The notes beneath the pieces are model-generated. The model saw nothing but the letters and a program-made list of their open reading frames with translations. It was not told the origin of the DNA and did no database searches. From Terfezia claveryi (taxonomy: Eukaryota; Ascomycota; Pezizomycetes; Pezizales; Pezizaceae), in NCBI GenBank assembly GCA_015179025.1, contig WHUX01000655.1:1-14969 (forward strand): 14,969 nucleotides of DNA, written 5' to 3'. This document shows, one piece after another, positions 1-8,921 of the stretch; position 1 is the stretch's first letter, and each line of letters begins with the position of its first letter. Position numbers and translations under genes: made by a program.

Positions 1-1560
1 TTGTGAGGCCTTCACTGCCATAATGCGGCGCGTTACTAGACTCTCCTCACTTGTTCCTAGTTGGAATTGACCAGGCTTGAACATCCGAATCGTGTGGTCC
101 TGCCCCTCCTTCGAGGTCAGGATCAACCTGACGAGAAAGCGCATCTGCTTTGCCATTTTATCACCTGGGCGGTAGATGATTCTAAAATTAAACTGGCTTA
201 GTATTTCCGCCCATCTGGCCTACCTTCGATTGAGTATCTTAGTGGAATTAAAGTACTCAAGGTTCTTGTGATCCGTATACACTATTATCTCCTCCGGGGC
301 ACCCATGAGAAAATGTCTCCATTCCTGGAAACAATTAACAATTACGACCATCTCTTGTCATGGACATCGTAATTAAGTTCTGCTGGGATAAAGCGTTTCG
401 AATAGTACGCTACTGGGTGCCAACGACCATCTGGTTCTTTTTGGGATAGAATACCAGCTTTGCTAGATCAGATGCATCTGTCTCGATCATTTTTGGTCGT
501 TCTGGGTGATAATGGCATAGTATCGGAGCGGTGGTGAACCTATATTTCAACTCATCGAAGGCCTGTTGACACTGCTGTGTCCAGTTCCAAGGAACTCCAT
601 TGTGCGTTAGTGTCTGAATCGGCAAAGCCAAACTACTAAAGCCTTGAATAAACCGGTGATAGAAATTAGCAAATCCAATAAACCTCTGCACTTCTTTGAC
701 GTTCCGAGGAGCCTGCCAGGCGAGGATGTCCTCGACTTTCTTCTGCCCCATTTGTATCCCCTTTGTACCTACTTTAAATCCTACAATTCGACTTCTGGGA
801 CATGAAGATACACTTGTCTATGTTACACAAAGGTTATTCTCCGTTAGTTTCTGTAGTACCCAACGGATGAGCTCGACATGTTCTTCCTCTGTTTGGGTAT
901 AAATAAGGATATCATCAATATATACAACTATTCCTCGGTCAATTCGTTCCAATAGAATATTGTTAACATGTCGCTGGAAAACAGATGGCGCATTAGTTAG
1001 CCCAAAAGGCATAACTGTATATTCTATAAGCCATATCTTGTCTTGAACGCTGTTTTCCACTCGTCTCCAGCTGCTATTCTGAGTAGGTTAAACCCGAGTT
1101 TGAGATCGAGTTTGGAGAAAACCTGTGAAGTACCAACTTGTTCCATTAGGGTAGTCATAAGTGGTAGGGGATACTTGTCTTTTTTGGTTATGGCATTGAG
1201 CCCTCTATAGTCTACGACTATTCTGAGCTTGCCATTTGGCTGTTTGGCAAGAATATGGAGCGCCAGCACTGCTTTTGCTCGGTCTTATCTTGCCGGTTCG
1301 GAGCATCTATCTAGGTATTCTTTGAGAAGCTCCAGTTCATCAGGGGAGAGGGGGTATAGTTTTCCTGATGGGGGACTCTTTCCTTCTTCTAACTCAATTG
1401 TCATGTCTTGTGGACCGTGCATGGGAAGGGCGGATTGCAACTCCTTTCCAAAGATTTTTACAAAATCCCTGTACTGTGTTGGCAATCATCAGCAAGTTAT
1501 GGATATTTTAGTCGCTGTTATTTTCATAACCTTGCGAACATCTCCATTAGCGAACTTCTG
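1..1560 (-). pseudogene. Element A pol: reverse transcriptase and RNase H, broken and cut by the window edge
   Basis: This encodes the enzyme that copies element RNA into DNA and removes the RNA strand. Reading right to left, the N-terminal RT segment (1285-1485) contains the LYPLS and ELELLKEYLD motifs. The fingers/palm follow with VDYRGLN (about 1190-1215), VFSKLDL and MPFGLTNAP, then the catalytic YIDD box at 911-922. The connection segment has FIGFANFYHRFIQGF and ends at ETDASDLAK (459-484), where the RNase H domain begins. TDHKNLEYF at 250-276 and RWAEIL near 205-220 are RNase H. The frame shifts near 1280, 1040, 820 and 450, and a TAG near 222 sits where a glutamine is usual in the RR-Q-ARW motif. 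Catalytic residues are still present, but the frame is not continuous. Integrase is off-window. Confidence 0.9.
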
Positions 1561-2416
1561 ATAATCCCATTCCCCTATTTCAATTAATCCGACATATTGA
1601 GTCTCTGCAAGTACTTCGTCAAAGTCAGCAAATCAGTAACCTCCTCGATTTCCAACGATCTTTTTAGCTCGAGTCCATAAGGAGTGGTGACCCGTAGCTT
1701 ATCACAATTGGCTTTAATCCAATCCATCCCCAAAATGAGTGGAAGACCTGGTTGAGGCACGCAACCTCAGTTACCAGGTCAAGAGTTTTGTTTCGTCCTG
1801 ATCTTGCATCTGGGACCTCCATCTGCAGGTTCTGAACCTGCACTGTGCCAGACCTCTTGAGAATCGAGCCGTCGGCGCTCTCTAATCTCAGTCTTTTCTC
1901 CCTCTTAACCTAAGGCAGCATCATCTGTTCAAAAAGAAGAATCAAAAATCGTGGCTTCTGCGCCAGTATCAACCAAAGCATTAATGGAAATTTCGTATTT
2001 ATTTCCTCCGTACATCCAAGATAACTTAACAGAGATAAGAAATTTCAATCCTTCCGCTTCAATACCTTCGCACCCGATTTTCCTGCCAAAGAGAGATCCT
2101 TAATTCCATCCAATGAAATATCCGGCACCGCCACCTTTCGTGGTCTTTTTTCGAGTGCGCCAATATGAGGAGCCACCTCATCATCAGCTTTTCTTTTTGT
2201 CCCTTTTTTTGCGTTTTTATTTGATAAAGAAAGAGAAGAAATAGCAGAAGAAGACAAATTGCGAGAAACAGAACTAATCAAAACAGGGTCAATATCCATA
2301 GGTTCCCCTTCATGTTCCTCCTTCCAACTGCCAACAGAGATGCCATTCCTTATAACACAAATAGAAAACCAATCCTGCGAGACTATCCGACCCGACGTAC
2401 TAGATAGCCCGCATCC
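1561..2416 (-). pseudogene. Element A gag-pol linker and aspartic protease, frameshifted
   Basis: This is the retropepsin part of pol, which would cleave the polyprotein inside the particle. The linker (2045-2416) is Ser- and Lys-rich, with MDIDPVLISS and a basic KKGTKRKAD stretch. The protease active site ALVDTGAEA has its DTG at 1962-1970, and the later flap/C-terminal motif LILGMDWI lies around 1716-1736. A one-base deletion near 2055, compared with the same position in element B, ends the linker frame early, and further small deletions follow just after the active site. The stretch 1490-1700 leads toward RT and contains several stops in all frames. Homology with B ends at 1854, where B is interrupted by the copia LTR, so from there leftwards only A shows the sequence. 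Confidence 0.82.
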
Positions 2417-4491
2417 CTAACAGTCCGAATTTTCCCCATAATCCAACTCATCCTCACTAATAATATGCCCAAACTGAACCTCAAGTGGCGCTACTACAGC
2501 CGCTCCTGCAGACACTGTCGCCACTTTCTTTGCCTCCTCTTTTCCTTTTCCCTTTCCCTTTACCTTTGACTCATCCGTAACCTTCCAACCAATTGAACAG
2601 TCACCCATCATATAGTTTTGTCCCACACTTGATGCACTGTCCATCCTTTTTCCGAGCCTGTCGCATTGCATATGTGACTTTGTCTTGACCAGGCTCTTTT
2701 TCCTTCTTGGAAGAAGTATCGGACTTGGGCTTGGATTTGGCATCGGGCTTGGTTTTTGCCTTCTGCTTTGGTTTGGTAATCCGATCTTTGAGATTGTCGG
2801 ATTTCTTTTCGGTAGTCTTGGGGTATTGGGTACCTCCTTTTTCGCACCAGCAGCCTGTTCTTTTTGATGGAACTGGCTCTGTGCATGTGCCTCCCTAACC
2901 TTCTCATACTCAACCTGAGACCCAGCATTTGCGATAGCCTGAAAGCACATTTCTGTACTAGCAGGTACCTTATCTAGAATGTCTTTGTCAGTACTGACTC
3001 GACTATATGGGCCGAGTCTTAGGCTGAATTGCGCTAATCAGGTGCTCCCAGAGCTGTTCTCGTGTAGTTCCGCTACCAACTGATGAACCCTGACACGAGC
3101 GATGAAATCTTTCATCAACTCACCTTTCTTCTGGAATCCTTCTGAAGGAGACCTTGCATCCCGCTTCTCATGCTGGTTCTGATGTGCATTTATGAATTCA
3201 CGTTTAAAGACGTTAAACGTGTCCCTATTCAACCTATCCGAAGTTGGATCTGGTGTTCGCTTATGTTGATTTGCATAATACCAAGTGCTCGCACCTCTGT
3301 AAGTAGATCCCTACGAACAGGATTTTTTCGCTATGAGTGAGTATGTTAGCGGCATGCGTTCAAAGGTGTGATCTACCTTCATTAGGAACTCCTTCAGCTT
3401 GCTTGAAGTTCCATCGAACTTCAGAGGTAGGGGGAGGTTTCGGGGTTCTTTTTGTCAGAAAGAACTCGAGTTTTCTGGACTGGAGGTAGAGGGGTGGAGG
3501 TGGTGGGGTGGTACTGGACCTGTCCGAGTACCACAGATGATGAAATCTTCGATATCATCATCAATTGATCGAGTTCGTTTTGGTGGGCGCTGTTGGCCAA
3601 GTGGTTGCTCTTGTAGGTCTTTGAGCTTTCTTTGTGAGTTTGGATTCGGCGGAGAGTTCTTCTACCGATTCCTTATTAGTCTTACAACTCCGAATACGAT
3701 CATCTTGCTCTTGTTTGATGCTTTTTGTGCCCAATCATTAGCTTGCCAACATCTCCTTGATACATCAAACTCTACCTTAGCTGCATCAATTATCGCCTCC
3801 GTATCCTCTTTGAGCTTCTTTGTTAGCTCTTGCCATTGGATTTCTAACGTTTCCTTAATAGAAACTGTTAGCCGTTTCACAGCATCTTCTTGCCCATCTG
3901 TTTGCCCTTTTAGAGCTGCTACTTCTTCAGTTACCTGTTGTCGTAGCAACTTTAAGTCTTCATAAGTAGCTCTTGCACCATTAAATACAATAGTATGAGC
4001 TTCTTGTGCTTGTTTTAGAAAACTAGCTTGGGCATTTAGTCCTTCGGTAAGGTTCAGAATTTCAGCTTGTTGCCGTTTGAATTCTGTGGCTCCATCACGA
4101 ACTATTCTACCAATAATTCGTCATATTCTTGTTGGCTTAGTCCTGTGCGAGAGGGTCGAATTGGACATAGTGGGGGTTATGCGGGATGGTGCTATGAAGA
4201 GGCATTGCTGTTTGTTCGTCGAGGTGGTCTTCGGGAAGGTAGGCCAAATCGATCAATTAATCCAGGTGGAAATGACTGTAACTCGTCTGGACTATATATG
4301 GGGTGTCTGGAAGATTCTATCCCACGAGATAGGATATCCTCCATAGGGATGTCAATGAGATCATCTTCCATATCTGTATCTGATTGTGGAAGATTGTATG
4401 GTCTTTAGTTGATGGCATGGGGTGTGACATCTGGGAATGTAAGGGGTTGGTAGGGCTGGCGAGGTCCTCTTGGTGTCTGTGAACTAGACAT
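2417..4491 (-). pseudogene. Element A gag (coiled coil, capsid-like region, damaged zinc knuckle)
   Basis: This is the structural protein that would form the particle and bind element RNA. The start ATG at 4491-4489 gives MSSSQTPRGPRQPYQPLTF, matching the gag start of element B at 6268. A stop (TAA) appears at about codon 28 where B has CAG. Next come a long Glu/Lys/Ala-rich coiled-coil region (about 3660-4100), a Pro-rich stretch (about 3485-3530), a gag/capsid region with FNVFKREFINAHQNQ (3180-3225), and a basic tail ending in DELDYGENSDC. The CCHC zinc knuckle at 2597-2636 has lost two single bases compared with B, removing the His spacing. A one-base loss upstream puts the 2417-2950 frame out of register over its middle part, and the knuckle losses bring it back. 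Several one-base deletions near 3110-3330 also break the capsid region. Confidence 0.85.
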
Positions 4492-4763
4492 GATTTGAGT
4501 ATATAGCAAATAAAGGATAATCACTGCCTACAAAGTAATGTTATAGGGGCCCTATTGACTGATAGTACTCTTGCAACTATTAGGACGGCCGTAATTTCCA
4601 GCTGCAACGATATCTATTCTGCAACACAGAATATCATTCCTATAGCAGTAAAGTTTAGTCCAACAGTAGTTCCTCACGATAAATCTTATTTCACAATATA
4701 AAATAAATCCTATGTCCCTTAAACGTAAAGTTAACTCAAGACTTAAAACTTTGAGTCACGAGG
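4492..4763 (-). other. Element A leader / 5' LTR remnant
   Basis: No gene is present. From 4492 to 4752 this is the inverted counterpart of 6009-6267, the leader in front of gag in element B, and contains shared stretches such as AGTTAACTCAAGACTT. From 4753 to 4763 the match is lost, although a similar short stretch is found about 12 bases further on in B, so A may carry a small deletion here. The 5 bases directly before B's LTR (4759-4763, CGAGG) are the candidate left half of B's target-site duplication. Its partner would be outside the window. Confidence 0.7.
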
Positions 4764-5077
4764 TGACATCCAGCCCTACCAAAGGTACTTGGACCCTTAT
4801 AGAATGACCCTAGAATCTACATGAACTCTAGGTACACTCTTGGCAGTGTGGTGCAAACGTTTCTAATACTTATCTATAAGAATTAAGTATATGAAACGGG
4901 TATGAACCTCGGAGTGGTTTATAATCATCCTAGATGGTTAAGAAACTTATGGAACGTCCATAGACCCTTGAAAGAGCTATGGTTCAAGTTTCATAAGAAT
5001 CCGATTAACAGTTCAATAGTTATACTCAGATTAATATGCTGACTATATGCATATATATGCTAGCTATATATTGGCTA

Positions 5078-5126
5078 TTACTCTGAAGTCTTGGCATTAC
5101 CCTGAATATTGAATTATTACCCTGAA
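5078..5126 (+). repeat. Three spaced TTACYCTGAA repeats in LTR (U3)
   Basis: TTACTCTGAA at 5078, TTACCCTGAA at 5097 and TTACCCTGAA at 5117 are spaced 19 and 20 bases apart. The same three copies with the same spacing occur in the LTR at 14232. Conserved spacing close to two helical turns would fit protein-binding sites in the U3 promoter region; that role is inference. Confidence 0.5.
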
Positions 5127-5177
5127 CTGCAGGAAAATAATTCAGTAAAAATAAATAAAAAAATGAAGCCATGAGAG

Positions 5178-5198
5178 CGTACTTTAGACCAAAGTGCG
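5178..5198. repeat. Short hairpin in LTR of B (one mismatch)
   Basis: CGTACTTT, a loop AGACC, then AAAGTGCG. The C copy (14331-14351) has the perfect stem CGCACTTT/AAAGTGCG; B differs by one C to T change. A further related half-site, AGTACGCCC, follows at about 5218. Confidence 0.5.
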
Positions 5199-5818
5199 TC
5201 CAGTGACACTATAAGGAAGTACGCCCAAGACAAAGGCTAAAGGTAGGGCCAAAACATAAAGTTCTCCGAATTTAATGTTTCAAGATTCTATCTAGGCCTA
5301 CATTTCCTCCCGATTCCATTTCTACAATCCTTTTTATGATTGGAGTTAAATTCATGAAGATATAAAACTTTTAATATAGTCATATAGGTCCACGAGAAGG
5401 TTTACTTATCATTGGTAATAACTCCGTGAATAATTTTGGTATCGAGATAAACCAAGATTCTATAATCTTCTATGCATTAATACCTTTCCAATGGTAATCT
5501 ACTTGTGACCTACGGTTCCCTATTCATAGAGTTATGTGCAGTTGAAAATTATTTTTAATGGATACTAAACACTATTAAGTAAATATTGCCGGAAATATAA
5601 TTAGATGCCTTCGGATATTGTCGGATGGTAATTCGATAGTATCAAGGATTGGTAACGTATCTGAAATTGAATTTATTTGTCTCGGATAAGAATTCTTTAA
5701 TGGGATAAGCGAGCTATAAGTGAAGTATGTATAACATACAGATATAGGAATATTCTATACATTCGGATTAGTAACCTGTGACAATGAGTACAGATAGCAA
5801 CTACATTAACAAAGGTGT

Positions 5819-6267
5819 GGATGGCATAATGCTTAGAAAGAAATTCCAAGGTGACAGGTAGGCCTGCGTTTTATAAAATATTTTTATCATAAGAATATCT
5901 ATGAACACCATGGGATATAAATAGTACAAGTAGTTCCAGTTGAATTTATTCTACCACAAGCGAGCATTTGACAGTAAGAGCACCTTGAGTATACGAAGCC
6001 TATAAAGTTCTAAGTCTTGAGTTAACTTTACGTTTAAGTGACATAGGATTTATTTTGTATTGTGAAATAAGATCCGTCATAAGGAACTACTATTGGACTA
6101 AACTTTACTGTAATAGGATTGATATTCTCTATTGCAGAATAGATATTGTTTCAGCAGGAAATTACGGCCGTCCTAATAGTTGCAAGAGCGCTATCAGGCA
6201 ATAGGGCCCCCATGATATTACTTTGTAGCCAGTGATTCTTATTATTATTTACTATTATACTCAAATC
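5819..6267 (+). other. Element B: end of LTR and untranslated leader
   Basis: No gene is visible. The stretch must contain the LTR 3' end (R/U5), the primer binding site and the leader before gag. I could not place the LTR boundary: no copy of the terminal GGATGTCA expected from the TGACATCC start is seen, and no clear tRNA-complementary TGG site follows a CA end. The sequence TGGACTAAAC near 6098 is only a weak candidate, and self-priming as in Tf1-type elements cannot be excluded. From 6009 to 6267 it is matched in inverted orientation by 4492-4752. Confidence 0.6.
5916..5923 (+). promoter_or_regulatory. Candidate TATA box of element B LTR
   Basis: TATAAATA lies about 350 bases before the gag ATG and about 1.15 kb into the LTR, a plausible place for the U3 promoter. 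The second LTR is cut before this point, so conservation cannot be judged here. Confidence 0.35.
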
Positions 6268-8355
6268 ATGTCTAGTTCACAGATACCAAGAGGGCCTCAC
6301 CCACCCTACCAACCCCTCACATTCCTAGATGTCACACCCCGTGCCATCACGCAGAGACCACATAACCTTCTGCAATCTGAAACAGATATGGAAGATGACC
6401 TAATGGACATGCCAATGGAAGATATTCTATCTCGAGGAGTAGAATATTCCTGCCACCCCATATACTTTCCAGATGAGTTAACAACATTCCTATCTGGCTT
6501 ATTAGAGCGATTTGGACAACCTTCTCAAAGCCCTCCTCATTGAACAGCCAGTAACATATTATAACAACATCCTACCCAGCTACCACCATGTCCCACATGA
6601 CCGTCTCAACCAAGTTTAAGCCAAGAAGAATATGACCAATTATTAGCTCGTATTGTTCGAGACGGATCTATCGAGTTTGACCGGTAACGAGCCAAGATAG
6701 CTGACCTTACAAGAGGTCTTAACGCTCAAGCAAGCCTCCTAAAAGAAGCTCAAGATGCACATAGAGTTATTTTTGAAGGAGCAATGGCTATATATGAAGA
6801 TCTAAAGTTGTTACAATAGCAGGTCACCGAGTAGGTAGCAGCCCTAAAAGGTCAAACAGAAGGACAAGAGGATGCAGTTAAACACTTAACTGTATCTATT
6901 AGTGAGGCGTTAGAAAAGCAATGGGAGGAGTTAAGCAAGAAGCTCAAGGAGGACACAGAGGTAATAGTCGATGCAGCTAAGGTAGAGTTTGATGGTATCA
7001 AAGCGGATGTTGTCAAACTCCATGAATGGATATAGAAGGCAATCAAGCAAGAGCAAGATGATCGAATTCGCAGTTGAGAGACTAATAAGGAATCAGTAGA
7101 AGAACTCTCCCACCGAATTCAAACTCACAAAAGGAAGCTCAAAGACCTACAAGAGCAACCTTTCACCCAACAACATCTATCTAAACGCATACGATCTATT
7201 GATAATGACATCGAAAATTATATTATACATGGTACTCGGACAGGTCCAGTACCACCTCCACCTCCTCCACCATCTCCTCCTCTACAAAAGAAAACTTGAG
7301 TTCTTTCTAAAAAGAAAGAACCCCGAAACCTTTCCCTACCTCCAAAGTTCAATGAAACTTCAAGCAAACTCAAGGAATTCCTAATGAAGGTAGACCACAC
7401 CTTTAAATGCATCCCGCTAACATACTTTACTCATAGCGAAAAAATCTTGTTCATAGCGGATCTACTTACAGGAGGTGCTAGCACTTGGTATTATGTATAC
7501 CAATACAAGTGTACACCTGATGCCAACTCCGGATGGGTTGAATGGGACACGTTTAACGTCTTTAAACGTGAATTCATAAATGCACACCAGAACCAGTATG
7601 AGAAGTGGGATACAAAGGTCTCTCTTCAGAAGGAGTTCCAGAAAAAAGATGAGTTGATGAAAGATTTCATCGCTCATGTCAGAGTTCATCAGTTGGTAGC
7701 GGAACTACTACGGGAACAGCTCTAGGAGAACCTGATTAGTGCAATTCAGCCTGAGGCTCAGGCTCATATAGTCCGAGTTAGTACTGACAAAGACATTCTA
7801 GATAAGGTACCTGCTAGTACAGAAATGTGTTTCCAGGCTATTGCAAATGCTGGGTCTCAGGTTGTGTATGAGAAGGTTAGGGAGGCATATGCATAGAGCC
7901 ACTTCTGTCAAAAAGAACAGGCTGCTGGTATGAAAAAGGAGGTACCTAATACCACTAAGACTACCGAGAAAAAATCCGAGAACCTTAAAAATCGGATTAC
8001 CAAACCAAAGTAGAAGGCGAAAACCAAGCCCGATGCCAAATCCAAGCCCAAATCTGATACTTCCTCTAAGAAGGAAAAAGAGCCTGGTCAAAATAAAGTC
8101 ATATATGCAATGTGACAGGCTCCGAAGAAGGATGGACAGTGCATCAAGTGTGGGGACAAAACTCATATGATGGGTGACTGTATAAATGGTTGGAAACCTA
8201 CAGTTGAGTCAAAGAGAAAGGGAAAGGGAAAGAAGAAAGCAAAGAAAGTGGCAATAGTGTCTGCAGGAGTAGCTGTAGCAATGCCACTTGAGGTTCAGTT
8301 TGGGGATATTATGAGTGAAGATGAGTTGGATTATGGGGAGAATTCAGACTGTTAG
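6268..8355 (+). pseudogene. Element B gag, one frame with many stop codons
   Basis: This is the structural and RNA-binding protein of the particle. It starts at the ATG 6268 (MSSSQIPRGPHPPYQPLTF), the same start as in A. In order: an acidic N-terminal part; a long coiled-coil-like region (about 6620-7160, rich in Glu, Lys and Ala); a Pro-rich stretch with seven prolines in a row (around 7246-7270); a gag/capsid-like region (7384-7890) with FNVFKREFINAHQNQ; a Lys-rich region; a CCHC zinc knuckle C-X2-C-X4-H-X4-C at 8140-8181, intact; a basic KGKGKKKAKK patch; and the end DELDYGENSDC-stop. The frame is unbroken by indels but has stops at 6541, 6562, 6598, 6685, 6817, 6832, 7033, 7075, 7297, 7723, 7894, 8011, 8113 and 8353. 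Most are a single transition away from a sense codon still present in A. The last one is shared with A and may be genuine. Confidence 0.9.
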
Positions 8356-8921
8356 GGATGTAGGCTATCTAGTACGTCAGGTCAGATAGTCTCGCAGGAT
8401 TGGTTTTCTATTTGTGTTATAAGGAATAGCATCTCTGTTGGCAGTTGTAAGAAGGAACATAAAGGAAAACCTATGGATATTGACCTGGTTTTAATTAGTT
8501 CTGTTTCTCGCAATTTGTCTTCTTCTGCTATTTCTTCTCTTTCTTTATCAAATAAAAATGCAAAAAAAGGGACAAAAAGAAAAGCTGATGATGAGGTGGC
8601 TCCTCATATTGGCGCACTCGGAAAAAGACTACGAAAGGTGGCAGTGCCAGATAATTCATTGGGTGGAATTAAGGATCTCTTTTTCGTAGAAAAATCAGGT
8701 ATGAAGGTATTAAAGTGTGAAGGACTAAAATTTCTTATCTCTATTAAGTTATCTTGAATATACGGAGGAAATAAACGCGAAATTTACATTAATGCTTTAG
8801 TTGATACTGGCACAGAAGCCACGATTTTTGATTCTTCTTTCATTGAATAGATAATGCTGCCTTGTGTTAAGAGGGAGAAAAGACTGAGATTAAAGAGGGC
8901 CAATGGCTTGATTCTCAAGAG
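8356..8921 (+). pseudogene. Element B gag-pol linker and aspartic protease, truncated by copia insertion
   Basis: This continues the gag frame directly after the TAG at 8353. The linker carries MDIDLVLISS (from 8473), a Ser-rich run and KKGTKRKADDEV. The retropepsin motif ALVDTGTEA follows, with DTG at 8803-8811. Stops occur at 8755 (TGA; A has TGG) and 8848 (TAG; A has CAG). Coding ends at 8921, inside the protease, before the flap and the LILGMDWI region that A still has. The loss is not a deletion but the insertion of a copia LTR at 8922. The candidate target duplication half is AAGAG at 8917-8921. Confidence 0.85.

Larger units (their letters stand above)
1..4763 (-). mobile_element. Element A: Ty3/gypsy LTR retrotransposon, partial, degenerate
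   Basis: Read on the minus strand, this segment gives leader, gag, aspartic protease, reverse transcriptase and RNase H in the standard Ty3/gypsy order. Integrase and the 3' LTR would lie left of position 1 and are not visible. The 5' end is lost: homology to the leader of element B runs to 4752, then a short unmatched stretch reaches the start of B's LTR at 4764. The open frame is broken by many one-base deletions and some stop codons, so no full product is possible. Assignment to Ty3/gypsy is firm from domain order and RT/RNase H motifs; the family name is not known to me. Confidence 0.9.
4764..5818 (+). repeat. 5' LTR of element B (minimum extent)
   Basis: The LTR starts with TGACATCCAGCCC and matches 13924-14969 along its whole length with roughly nine in ten bases identical, mostly transition differences, plus a small ATATAT indel near 5050. 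The right edge given here is only where the matching copy runs out of the window; the true 3' end lies somewhere between 5818 and about 6260. The LTR is therefore over 1.05 kb, long for a fungal gypsy element. No ORF in it is conserved between the two copies. It holds conserved short direct repeats and a hairpin, listed separately. Confidence 0.85.
1854..8921. repeat. Large imperfect inverted repeat (head-to-head copies A and B)
   Basis: The arms are 1854-4752 (minus) and 6009-8921 (plus), about 2.90 and 2.91 kb, with a spacer of about 1.26 kb made mostly of element B's LTR. The right arm ends exactly where the copia LTR begins. The left arm ends where B's LTR begins, apart from 11 bases. The arms align over leader, gag, zinc knuckle, linker and protease, and differ mainly by transitions plus one-base deletions in the left arm. 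The arrangement follows from insertion of B in opposite orientation into the 5' end of A, not from a dedicated palindromic element. Confidence 0.85.
4764..8921 (+). mobile_element. Element B: Ty3/gypsy LTR retrotransposon, 5' part, interrupted by copia
   Basis: Its 5' LTR starts at 4764, followed by a leader, gag from 6268 and protease to 8921. It is the same family as A and lies in opposite orientation. At 8921 the sequence leaves the family alignment (A continues with GTCTGGCAC) and a copia LTR begins. Reverse transcriptase, RNase H, integrase and the 3' LTR of B are absent from the window and, if preserved, should lie to the right of the copia and C insertions. Confidence 0.88.

Noticed and set aside
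3399..3965. A 188-codon open frame on the plus strand
   Set aside because: It lies antisense to element A's gag coiled-coil region, and its protein shows no family features. The minus-strand reading aligns with element B, so this is a shadow frame.
4067..4408. Open frames of 113 and 89 codons on the plus strand
   Set aside because: They are antisense to the N-terminal part of element A's gag and are not conserved as frames in the matching part of B.
5041..5075. The TATATGCATATATATGC stretch as a microsatellite or origin-like element
   Set aside because: It is a short AT-rich patch with a length difference of six bases between the two LTRs; there is nothing beyond ordinary slippage.
6090..6110. 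TGGACTAAAC as the gypsy primer binding site
   Set aside because: No LTR end with CA precedes it, and I cannot match it to a tRNA 3' end with confidence, so I did not list it as a feature.
4500..6260. A host gene between the two gypsy elements, or a divergent promoter
   Set aside because: No frame is conserved. The sequence is accounted for as leader of A, LTR of B and leader of B.
7798..8166. A 122-codon minus-strand frame with Phe/Leu/Gly-rich, membrane-like content
   Set aside because: It is the complement of B's Lys-rich gag segment (Lys and Glu codons read as Phe and Leu), so the apparent membrane segments are an artefact. The same applies to 2685-2898 on the plus strand in A.
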